A stretch of 61,218 nucleotides of DNA, from NCBI GenBank assembly GCA_038110465.1, contig JAYNJU010000007.1, positions 1-61,218 of the forward strand, given 5' to 3'. The DNA is from Marisimplicoccus sp038110465 (GTDB lineage Bacteria > Bacteroidota > Bacteroidia > Flavobacteriales > Flavobacteriaceae). Position 1 is the stretch's first letter. The number at the start of each line of letters is the position of its first letter. Position numbers and translations under genes: made by a program. Below are positions 18,697 through 26,395 of this stretch, in pieces. The notes below the pieces were generated by a model. It searched no databases. It saw only the letters and a program-made list of their open reading frames with translations, and had not been told where the DNA came from.

Positions 18697-19680
18697 ATGA
18701 ATATAGCCATTGTAATTTTAAATTGGAACGGTAAAAAATTATTAGAAAAGAACCTACATAATATAATTGATAAATCAGGTACATCAAATATTTATATAAT
18801 TGATAACAATTCTTCAGATGGTTCTCAAGATTTTATCAAGAAAAGATTCCCTTTAGTTAATTTAATTGAATTAAATAAAAATTATGGATTTGCTGAGGGA
18901 TACAATACTGGTTTAAAAAATGTAAATGAAGAATTGATTTGTATTATGAATAATGATGTCGAAGTTTCTGATAACTGGCTAGACCCTATTTTAATTCATT
19001 TTAAAAATTATCCTAATTCAATTATTCAACCTTTAATTTTAGATTCTAAAAATCGAAACTTTTTTGAGTATGCAGGTGCAGCAGGAGGTTATATAGATAA
19101 ATTTGGGTATCCATATTGTAGAGGTAGAATTTTTGATACTATTGAAGAGAATAATGGGCAATATAAGGATGAACAAATTTTTTGGGCATCTGGTGCATGT
19201 ATGATTATTTCAAAAAAGATGTTTATTGAATTAAATGGATTTGATAATTCTTTTTTTGCTCATATGGAGGAAATTGATCTATGTTGGAGAGCATTTAATA
19301 AGGGGTATCAATGTTTTTCTGTAGTAAATTCTCATGTATACCATGAAGGAGCTGTTAGTATAAAGAGAAATTCAAAAAAAGTATTTCTTAATTATAGGAA
19401 TTCACTTATAATGTTAACTAAAAATCTTCCTATTAGTAGATTACTTCAAAGACTCCTAATAAGATTAATTTTAGATCTAATTTCAGCATTTAGGCATTTA
19501 TTTAAAGGTGAAATCAAGTTTTCATTTGCTATTTTCAAAGCTCATTTTGAATACTTTAAAATTGTTTCAAAAATTTTGAAAGAAAGGGATAATGTTTTAA
19601 AAAAAGATAATTATTATGGTGTTAATAGTATAATCCTAGATTATTTCATTCTTGGTAAAAAAAAATTCTTTAGATTATGA
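18697..19680 (+). CDS. Glycosyltransferase family 2
   Basis: A 327-residue GT-A fold glycosyltransferase. It begins with AIVILNWNGKKLLEKN, then the sugar-nucleotide binding IDNNSSDGSQ (about residues 34-43). The metal-binding region MNNDVEVSDNW (DxD-like, about 89-99) and the acceptor-side motif HMEEIDLCWRAFNKGY (about 190-205) follow. The C-terminal 70 residues are basic and hydrophobic and may form a membrane-associated helix. It resembles rhamnosyl- and other transferases acting on cell-surface polysaccharides, but donor and acceptor cannot be inferred. It follows the HsdR-N gene by 10 nt. Confidence 0.85.
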   Translation: MNIAIVILNWNGKKLLEKNLHNIIDKSGTSNIYIIDNNSSDGSQDFIKKRFPLVNLIELNKNYGFAEGYNTGLKNVNEELICIMNNDVEVSDNWLDPILIHFKNYPNSIIQPLILDSKNRNFFEYAGAAGGYIDKFGYPYCRGRIFDTIEENNGQYKDEQIFWASGACMIISKKMFIELNGFDNSFFAHMEEIDLCWRAFNKGYQCFSVVNSHVYHEGAVSIKRNSKKVFLNYRNSLIMLTKNLPISRLLQRLLIRLILDLISAFRHLFKGEIKFSFAIFKAHFEYFKIVSKILKERDNVLKKDNYYGVNSIILDYFILGKKKFFRL

Positions 19681-19712
19681 TACAATATATTAGTATAAAA
19701 ATATTATTTTTG

Positions 19713-19742
19713 TTGCTGACTAATTAATAACCAATACTTTTG
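19713..19742 (+). promoter_or_regulatory. Full Bacteroidota promoter of the OmpA lipoprotein gene
   Basis: TTG at 19713-19715, a spacer of exactly 19 nt, then TACTTTTG at 19735-19742: the best match in the window to TTG-N19-TAnnTTTG. The ATG follows only 2 nt later, which predicts a leaderless mRNA unless the start codon or promoter is misread. Confidence 0.7.
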
Positions 19743-19744
19743 AT

Positions 19745-20668
19745 ATGAAAAAGAATATAATAATTGTTGGAATTTTAGGTTTTTTATTAACATCATGTGT
19801 GTCTCAAAAGAAATACTCAGATTTAGAAAGCCTACAACAAAATACTAAAGAACTTTTAGATAGTGCAACTGCAAAACTTAATGCTGCTGAAACGAACCTT
19901 TCAGCTACTTCTGAAAGATTAGCTGCTTTAACAGAGCAAAACAACTTTTTAAGAGCTAACAATCAAGATCTAATTGATAATATAGGTAATCTTACTACTT
20001 TAACACAGAAAGGTGCTGAAAATCTTGAAAGATCTCTTGAAAGTATTAAAGAAAAAGATTTAATTATTACTAGAATGCAAGATGCAGTGACTAAAAGAGA
20101 TTCAGTTACTTTAGCACTTGTTCAAAGCTTTAAAAGCTCTCTAGGAACACTTAGTGATGATGATATTGAAGTTAATGTAGAGAAAGGTGTTGTTTATGTT
20201 TCTATTTCAGATAAACTTTTATTTAATAGCGGAAGTTTTACAGTAACTAATAGAGCTAAACAAGTACTTCAAAAAATTGCTAAAGTTATAAGCGATAAGC
20301 CAGATCTTGAATTTATGGTAGAAGGTCATACTGATAATCAATTAATAGATCAAGAGAAAGCTGCTGAGACTATTCCAGGAGTTTTAGATAACTGGGATCT
20401 TTCTGTAAAAAGAGCAACATCTGTTGTTAGAATACTTCAGAATGATTATGGTGTAGATCCATCTAAATTAGTTGCAGCAGGTAGAAGTTTTTACATGCCT
20501 ATTGCAGATAACGATTCAAGTGTTACTAGAGCAAGAAACAGGAGAACAAGAATCATTGTGTTACCTAAACTAGATCAGTTCTTTAATTTAGTTGAAGAAG
20601 GTATGTCAATGAATGTTCCTGCTACAGCTCCAAGTGAAACAATAAATTCAGATAATAAACCTGATTAA
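19745..20668 (+). CDS. OmpA-family peptidoglycan-binding lipoprotein with coiled coil
   Basis: A 307-residue protein. It starts with a lipoprotein signal (MKKNIIIVGILGFLLTSC; Cys18). A long heptad-like helical region follows (about 20-125, 'ESLQQNTKELLDSATAKL', 'TSERLAALTEQNNFLRAN'), then an OmpA-C domain (about 155-275). The peptidoglycan-binding signature is clear: EGHTDNQ, NWDLSVKRATSVVRIL and TRARNRRTRI, including the conserved Asp and Arg that hold diaminopimelate. It would anchor the outer membrane to the cell wall through a coiled-coil stalk. It has its own strong promoter and is followed by a hairpin terminator, suggesting an abundant monocistronic mRNA. Codon choice looks richer in GCT/ACT than its neighbours, consistent with high expression. 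Confidence 0.9.
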   Translation: MKKNIIIVGILGFLLTSCVSQKKYSDLESLQQNTKELLDSATAKLNAAETNLSATSERLAALTEQNNFLRANNQDLIDNIGNLTTLTQKGAENLERSLESIKEKDLIITRMQDAVTKRDSVTLALVQSFKSSLGTLSDDDIEVNVEKGVVYVSISDKLLFNSGSFTVTNRAKQVLQKIAKVISDKPDLEFMVEGHTDNQLIDQEKAAETIPGVLDNWDLSVKRATSVVRILQNDYGVDPSKLVAAGRSFYMPIADNDSSVTRARNRRTRIIVLPKLDQFFNLVEEGMSMNVPATAPSETINSDNKPD

Positions 20669-20689
20669 AAAATATTTATTGATTAGTTT

Positions 20690-20719
20690 AAAAAAGCATG
20701 ACACTGTCATGCTTTTTTT
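20690..20719. terminator. Bidirectional intrinsic terminator between ompA-like gene and pcrA
   Basis: GCATGAC (20696-20702), a 3-nt loop, then GTCATGC (20706-20712), flanked by A6 on the left and T7 on the right. It works in either direction. On the minus strand the stem begins inside the last codons of the helicase, whose TGA is part of the hairpin. It is the only clear intrinsic terminator seen between convergent genes here. Confidence 0.85.
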
Positions 20720-22956
20720 ATTTTATTAAGTTTAGCAAATCTTAACAATAAGTTTTTTTCACCAAATTTTTCAAATTCTACGCTTGCCCTTAAATCATTT
20801 CCTAAACCCTCTAATTTAACTATCTTTCCTTTTCCAAACTTTTCATGAGAAACGTAATCTCCTTCCAAAAGGTTTATTTCTATGTCATTTTTTAATTGGT
20901 TTTTGTTTTTGTATTTCTTAAAGTTTCCTCCAGGTGAAAAAATAATTTTCTTTTTTACATTATGAACCGTATTAGTTGTAAAATCATTTTGCTTTTTTAT
21001 AGTAACATACTGTTTATCAATTTCATTTATAAATCTGCTTTCTTCACAGTATATTAGTTTACCCCACCTATATCTTGAATTAGCATAAGAAAGATATAAG
21101 TTTTCTTTAGCTCTAGTAATACCAACATAGAATAATCTTCTTTCCTCTTCTAATTCACTCCTAGTATTATAACTAAGTGCTGAAGGAAAAAGATCCTCTT
21201 CTAAGCCCACAATGAATACATGTTTGAACTCAAGTCCTTTTGAAAGATGAAGAGTCATTAAAGAGACACTGTCTTCAATTTGATCATCTAGATCGAAATC
21301 TGTTGATAATGATACTGTAGATAAAAACTCAGATAATTTATCACTAGAATCGACTATCTCTTTTTGATCTTCAATAAAATCTCTAATACCATTTAATAAC
21401 TCTTGAACATTTTCAATTCTGGAAATTCCTTCAGGTGATTCATCTTTTTTCAATTCATCAATTATTTTAACTTTATTCAAAAGTTCTTTTGTAAGATCAA
21501 ATGCATTATTTTTTTCACTTTCTATTTTTAAAACCTCTATTAAGTCTATAAAATTTTCTAGTTTTTGTGATACTGAAGGGGAAAATCCAAGTGATAATTG
21601 TTTTTGATTTTTAATAGTTTCATAAAGTGTTAAATTGTTTTCTTTTGATGCAATTATTACTTTATTTATTGTAACTAGACCAATTCCTCTTGCAGGATAA
21701 TTTATAATTCTTTTTAAGCTTTCCTCATCATTTGGATTTACTATTAATCTTAAGTAAGCTAATACATCCTTTATTTCTTTTCTATTGTAAAATGAAACCC
21801 CACCAAAAATTTTATACGATATTTTATTTAATCTCAATGAGTCTTCTATTGGTCTAGATTGAGCATTCGTTCTATAAAGAATTACTATATCGTTTAAAGA
21901 AGAGTTAGTTAAGGATTGAATTTTTTGACATATAGTTCGTCCCTCAGCTATATCTGATTGATATGAAGACACCTCTACTCTATCTCCAAAATCATTGTCT
22001 GTCCAAACCTCTTTATCAATTTTATTTTTATTATGATCAATAACTGAATTTGCAGCGTTTACAATATTCTTTGTAGACCTGTAGTTTTGTTCTAGCCTAT
22101 ATATTTCGACATCTTCATAATCATTTTTAAAATTTAGAATATTATTTATGTTTGCTCCTCGGAAAGAATAAATACTTTGAGCATCGTCACCTACCACACA
22201 AATATTTTGATATCTATCAGCTAAAGCTTTAACAATTAAATATTGGGAGTTATTAGTATCTTGATATTCATCTACTAGGATATATTTAAATTTCTCCTGA
22301 TACTTCGCTAATACTTCTGGATGGTTGTTTAAAAGTTCATTAGTCTTCATTAACAGATCATCAAAATCCATAGAATTAGATTTAATTAGTCTATCTGAAT
22401 ACTCTTTATAAATATTTCCAGTTTGAGGTTTTTTAGAGAGGTTATCTGATTCAATTAATTCAGTGTTTGAAAAATAAGCATTAACTGTGATAAAATTGTT
22501 TTTAAATGAAGATATTCTATTTCTTATTGACTTCGATCTATATACATCTTTATCTAGGTTCATTTCCTTAATTATTGATGAAATTAGTCTTTCAGAGTCT
22601 TGTGTATCATATATTGTAAAATCTGATGTATATCCAATTTTATGAGCCTCAAATCTTAAGATTTTAGCAAAAACTGAATGAAAAGTGCCCATCCAAATAT
22701 TTTTAGAGTCACTTTCACCTATCATTGAAGCTATTCTTAACTTCATTTCTTTAGCTGCTTTATTTGTAAAGGTTAATGCAAGTATTTCAAATGGATCAAT
22801 ACCATTATTGATTAAGTGCACAATTTTATATGTTAAAACTCTAGTTTTACCTGATCCAGCTCCAGCAATCACCATTGAGGGACCTTCAGTTTTTATGACC
22901 GCATTTAGTTGAGCATCATTAAGATCATTTAGATAAGATTGGTTATCTTCTATCAT
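20707..22956 (-). CDS. UvrD/PcrA-type superfamily 1 DNA helicase
   Basis: A 749-residue 3'-5' helicase with motifs in order: LNDAQLNAV (Q motif), GAGSGKTRVLTYK (motif I, about 28-40), TFTNKAAKEM (Ia), ILVDEYQDTN (II), VVGDDAQSIYSFRGA (III), YRLEQNYRST (IV), LMTLHLSKGLEFKHVFIVG (V) and EERRLFYVGITRAKENLYL (VI). It acts in nucleotide excision and mismatch repair and in clearing stalled replication forks. An in-frame ATG lies 15 codons further upstream (23001), but the ATG at 22956 is preferred. It gives the normal N-terminus, and a TAAATTTA promoter box on the minus strand (22962-22969) lies just 5 nt before it. Its 3' end lies within the bidirectional terminator. Confidence 0.93.
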   Translation of the reverse strand: MIEDNQSYLNDLNDAQLNAVIKTEGPSMVIAGAGSGKTRVLTYKIVHLINNGIDPFEILALTFTNKAAKEMKLRIASMIGESDSKNIWMGTFHSVFAKILRFEAHKIGYTSDFTIYDTQDSERLISSIIKEMNLDKDVYRSKSIRNRISSFKNNFITVNAYFSNTELIESDNLSKKPQTGNIYKEYSDRLIKSNSMDFDDLLMKTNELLNNHPEVLAKYQEKFKYILVDEYQDTNNSQYLIVKALADRYQNICVVGDDAQSIYSFRGANINNILNFKNDYEDVEIYRLEQNYRSTKNIVNAANSVIDHNKNKIDKEVWTDNDFGDRVEVSSYQSDIAEGRTICQKIQSLTNSSLNDIVILYRTNAQSRPIEDSLRLNKISYKIFGGVSFYNRKEIKDVLAYLRLIVNPNDEESLKRIINYPARGIGLVTINKVIIASKENNLTLYETIKNQKQLSLGFSPSVSQKLENFIDLIEVLKIESEKNNAFDLTKELLNKVKIIDELKKDESPEGISRIENVQELLNGIRDFIEDQKEIVDSSDKLSEFLSTVSLSTDFDLDDQIEDSVSLMTLHLSKGLEFKHVFIVGLEEDLFPSALSYNTRSELEEERRLFYVGITRAKENLYLSYANSRYRWGKLIYCEESRFINEIDKQYVTIKKQNDFTTNTVHNVKKKIIFSPGGNFKKYKNKNQLKNDIEINLLEGDYVSHEKFGKGKIVKLEGLGNDLRASVEFEKFGEKNLLLRFAKLNKIKKA

Positions 22957-22961
22957 TGTTA

Positions 22962-22969
22962 TAAATTTA
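22962..22969 (-). promoter_or_regulatory. -7-like box TAAATTTA before the UvrD/PcrA helicase
   Basis: On the minus strand this reads TAAATTTA (consensus TAnnTTTG with the last base changed) and ends 5 nt before the ATG at 22956. It supports the shorter start of the helicase. Confidence 0.4.
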
Positions 22970-23019
22970 AATAAATAATGAGTCTTGTTTACTATTAACA
23001 AAGATTTAAATCATTTCAT

Positions 23020-24267
23020 ATGAAAAAATTTTTATTTTTTATTTTACTATTTAATTTTCAAATTTCTAAATCTCAATCCTTAGATAGTCAAATTAAAAGT
23101 ATTGAAGAAAAAATGATCTCATGGAGACATGATTTTCATAAATATCCTGAAGTATCAAACAGGGAATTTAGAACATCTGAAATTATTGCCAAACATCTAG
23201 AATCACTAGGTATTGAAGTTAAAAGAAATGTTGGCGTAAATGGTGTTGTAGGCATTCTTAAAGGAAAGAGTAAAGGTAAAGTAGTGGCTCTTAGGGCGGA
23301 CATGGATGCTTTACCAATTCAGGAAAACAATAATTTACCCTACGCATCAGTTAATAGTGGTGTAATGCATGCTTGTGGACATGATAGCCATATGGCAATT
23401 TTAATGGCTACAGCTGAAATATTATCAAAAAATAAAAATTTTGATGGTACAGTAAAGTTTATATTTCAAGGAGCTGAAGAGGGGCCACCTCCAGGGGAAG
23501 AAGGTGGAGCAAGAATGATGATTAAAGAAGGTGTTTTAGAGAATCCTAAAGTCGATGCAATTTTTGGGTTGCATATAAGTTCTTTACTTCCCATGAATAA
23601 AATTTATTATAAACCTAAAGGATTTTTTGCATCATCTTCTAGATTTACTATTAAAGTAATTGGAAGTCAAGCCCATGGTGGAACACCTTGGCTTGGTGTT
23701 GATCCTATTGTTATTACAGCTCAAATAATCAACTCAATTCAAACAATAATTTCTAGAGAATCTGAATTAACTAAAGAACCTGCAGTAATTTCTTTTGGAA
23801 AAGTTGAAGGAGGTAACAGATTTAATATTATACCTAATGAAGTTAACCTAGTTGGAACAATCAGGTCTTTAGATTATGAGATGAGAGACTATATTAAAAA
23901 AAGAATACACGAATTAGCTGAAGGTATAGCTAACTCTTATGGTGGAAAAGCAATAGTTGAAATTGTTGACGGAGCAGATATTACGTTCAATGATCCATTA
24001 ACTATGGATAAAATGCTTCCATCTTTAAAAAAATCTGCAGGGTCTGATAATGTTATTTTAAGTAATGCAAAAACTATTGCTGAAGATTATGCTTATTATT
24101 TAAATGAGATACCAGGTTTTCTTTTTGAACTTGGGGGCTATAATACTAATGACTTAAGAAAAGCTCCACCACATCATACTCCAGATTTTTTTATTGATGA
24201 TAACTCAATGATTTTAGGAGTTAAGACAATGACTAATCTTGCTATAGATTTTTTAAAAAGTGAATAA
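23020..24267 (+). CDS. Secreted M20-family amidohydrolase (hippurate/IAA-amino acid hydrolase type)
   Basis: A 415-residue metal-dependent amidohydrolase with a signal peptide (MKKFLFFILLFNFQISKSQ). Metal-binding and catalytic segments are visible: ADMDALPIQENN, HACGHDSHMAILMATAEIL (about 116-134), GAEEGPPPGEEGGARMMIKEG, and the dimerisation-domain AHGGTPWLGVDPIV. The late HHTPDFFIDDNSM provides the last metal ligand. The subgroup cleaves N-acyl or N-aminoacyl conjugates, and here it would act in the periplasm. The gene is followed by recG with an 8-nt overlap. The substrate is unknown. Confidence 0.88.
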   Translation: MKKFLFFILLFNFQISKSQSLDSQIKSIEEKMISWRHDFHKYPEVSNREFRTSEIIAKHLESLGIEVKRNVGVNGVVGILKGKSKGKVVALRADMDALPIQENNNLPYASVNSGVMHACGHDSHMAILMATAEILSKNKNFDGTVKFIFQGAEEGPPPGEEGGARMMIKEGVLENPKVDAIFGLHISSLLPMNKIYYKPKGFFASSSRFTIKVIGSQAHGGTPWLGVDPIVITAQIINSIQTIISRESELTKEPAVISFGKVEGGNRFNIIPNEVNLVGTIRSLDYEMRDYIKKRIHELAEGIANSYGGKAIVEIVDGADITFNDPLTMDKMLPSLKKSAGSDNVILSNAKTIAEDYAYYLNEIPGFLFELGGYNTNDLRKAPPHHTPDFFIDDNSMILGVKTMTNLAIDFLKSE

Positions 24268-26365
24268 TGATTTTTTAAATCAATCTATTGAATTTGTTAA
24301 AGGTGTAGGTCCTTCAAGATCAAAACTCTTAAATGAAGAGTTAAATATAAAGACTGTATTGGATTTACTAGATTTTTATCCATATCGATATATTGATAGG
24401 TCAAGTTTTTATAGAATAAATGAACTACCAAAAAATAATTCTGAAGTACAGATTGTAGGAAAAATAAGAAATATTAGAAGGACAAAAATAAAATTCAGAG
24501 AAAGATTAAGCTGTGAATTTTACGATAATACAGGAAAAATTGATCTTATATGGTATAGAGGGTTTTCATGGGTAGAAGAAAAAATAAAAATAGAAACAGA
24601 GTATGTTATATTTGGAAAACTTAACTGGTATGGATCAAAAGTATCAATTTCTCATCCCGAAATTAAAACAATTCAAGGTTTTAAAAAGAGTATTCCAAGA
24701 AGATTACATGGGATATATCCTTCAACAGAAAAATTAATCAACGAAGGAGTTACTCAAAAATATTTCATTAAGATAATTTTTAACCTGCTAACTTCAATAA
24801 AAAATGAAATCACTGAAAACCTTTCAAAATCTATAATTAAGAAGTATGATTTAATTGATAGATATCAAGCTATTATAAATATACATCTTCCAGAATCTCA
24901 AGAACTTTTATCAAAATCAATATTTAGAATAAAATTTGAAGAATTATTTTTTAATCAAATTGGTTTCCAATTAACAAAAAATGATAGAGTTTCAAAACTT
25001 AACGGATTCAAATTCAAACAGGTAGGAAATAATTTAAATGAATTTTACTTTAAGTCCCTTCCATTTGAATTGACAAATGATCAAAAGAAAGTAATAAAAG
25101 AGATTAGAAATGATTTTAGAGATGGAAAACAAATGAATAGATTGCTTCAAGGTGATGTCGGATCTGGAAAAACTATTGTTTCTATAATGATTATGCTTAT
25201 AGCAATCGATAACAATTTCCAATGTACTATATTAGCTCCAACAGAAATTCTTGCAAATCAACATTATAATTCAATTAAAGAACTTTTAAAAGATTTAGAT
25301 ATTAGTATAAATCTTTTAACTGGGTCAACTAAACAAAGTGAAAGAAAAATCATACATAATGATTTAATTTCTGGTAAAATAAATATCCTAGTAGGCACTC
25401 ACGCTATACTTGAAGATATTGTAAAATTTAAAAACCTTGGATTGAGTATTATAGATGAACAACATAGGTTTGGAGTTGCACAAAGAGCCAAACTTTGGAA
25501 CAAAAACAATCCTCCACCTCATATTTTAGTAATGACAGCTACACCAATACCCAGAACACTGGCTATGAGTCTATATGGTGATTTAGATATATCCACTATA
25601 AAGGAACTGCCTCCTGGAAGAAAGAAAGTAAAAACAGTTCATAAGTATGATAAAAATAGATTGTCTGTTTTTAACTTTTTAAAAAAACAAATTAAAATGG
25701 GAAGACAAGTTTATTTGGTATATCCTTTAATCAATGAATCAGAAAAGTTAGATTATAAAGATTTAATGGATGGTTATGAAAGTGTTTTAAGAGAGTTTCC
25801 AATACCTAATTATCAAGTAAGTATAGTTCATGGAAAAATGAATCCAAAAGACAAAGAATTTGAAATGAACAGATTTATTAAAAATCAAACACAAATATTA
25901 GTATCTACTACTGTTATAGAAGTAGGAGTAAATGTTCCTAATGCAAGTGTAATGGTTATAGAAAGTGCAGAAAGATTTGGTTTATCTCAATTACATCAGC
26001 TTAGAGGTAGAGTTGGCAGAGGAAGTGATGAAAGTTATTGTATCTTAATGACAAAAGAAAAGTTATCTGAAGATTCGAAAACTAGAATAGAAACTATGGT
26101 TAATACCAATGATGGATTTCAACTTGCTGAGGTTGATTTAAAACTTAGAGGACCAGGAGATCTTTTAGGAACAAAGCAAAGTGGTGTTTTAAAGTTTAAA
26201 CTAGCTGATATTATTTATGATTCAGAAATTTTAAAAAAGGCTAGAGAAGCTGCTTTCAAAGTTCTTAAAGACGATCCAAAAATTAAACAAACAGAAAACT
26301 TTCCAATAAGAAAAGCCTTATCATCTTTGTCTAATTCAAAAAACATATGGAGATATATTAGCTGA
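24260..26365 (+). CDS. recG: ATP-dependent DNA helicase RecG
   Basis: A 701-residue branch-migration helicase that regresses stalled forks and processes recombination junctions. It has the N-terminal wedge/OB domain (about 60-160), motif I LLQGDVGSGKTIVS (about 292-305), DEQHR (near 398-402), MTATPIPRTLAMSLYGDLD and the C-terminal TRG-containing region SQLHQLRGRVGRG...LRGPGDLLGTKQSG. The GTG start overlaps the M20 gene's end (GTGAATAA) by 8 nt, an arrangement typical of translational coupling. Length is normal. Confidence 0.95.
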   Translation: MNNDFLNQSIEFVKGVGPSRSKLLNEELNIKTVLDLLDFYPYRYIDRSSFYRINELPKNNSEVQIVGKIRNIRRTKIKFRERLSCEFYDNTGKIDLIWYRGFSWVEEKIKIETEYVIFGKLNWYGSKVSISHPEIKTIQGFKKSIPRRLHGIYPSTEKLINEGVTQKYFIKIIFNLLTSIKNEITENLSKSIIKKYDLIDRYQAIINIHLPESQELLSKSIFRIKFEELFFNQIGFQLTKNDRVSKLNGFKFKQVGNNLNEFYFKSLPFELTNDQKKVIKEIRNDFRDGKQMNRLLQGDVGSGKTIVSIMIMLIAIDNNFQCTILAPTEILANQHYNSIKELLKDLDISINLLTGSTKQSERKIIHNDLISGKINILVGTHAILEDIVKFKNLGLSIIDEQHRFGVAQRAKLWNKNNPPPHILVMTATPIPRTLAMSLYGDLDISTIKELPPGRKKVKTVHKYDKNRLSVFNFLKKQIKMGRQVYLVYPLINESEKLDYKDLMDGYESVLREFPIPNYQVSIVHGKMNPKDKEFEMNRFIKNQTQILVSTTVIEVGVNVPNASVMVIESAERFGLSQLHQLRGRVGRGSDESYCILMTKEKLSEDSKTRIETMVNTNDGFQLAEVDLKLRGPGDLLGTKQSGVLKFKLADIIYDSEILKKAREAAFKVLKDDPKIKQTENFPIRKALSSLSNSKNIWRYIS

Positions 26366-26369
26366 TTGT

Positions 26370-26377
26370 TATATTTG
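26370..26377 (+). promoter_or_regulatory. -7 box TATATTTG upstream of pheT
   Basis: An exact TAnnTTTG match in the 30-bp gap between recG and pheT, 18 nt before the GTG start. It would leave a leader of about 14 nt, longer than most candidates in this window. No TTG lies at 19-nt spacing. Confidence 0.45.
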
Positions 26378-26395
26378 TTAAATTAAAATAAGCTT

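Noticed and set aside
22957..23001. Longer N-terminus of the UvrD/PcrA helicase
   Set aside because: The 15 extra residues are not helicase-like and a promoter-like box lies between this start and the conserved ATG at 22956.
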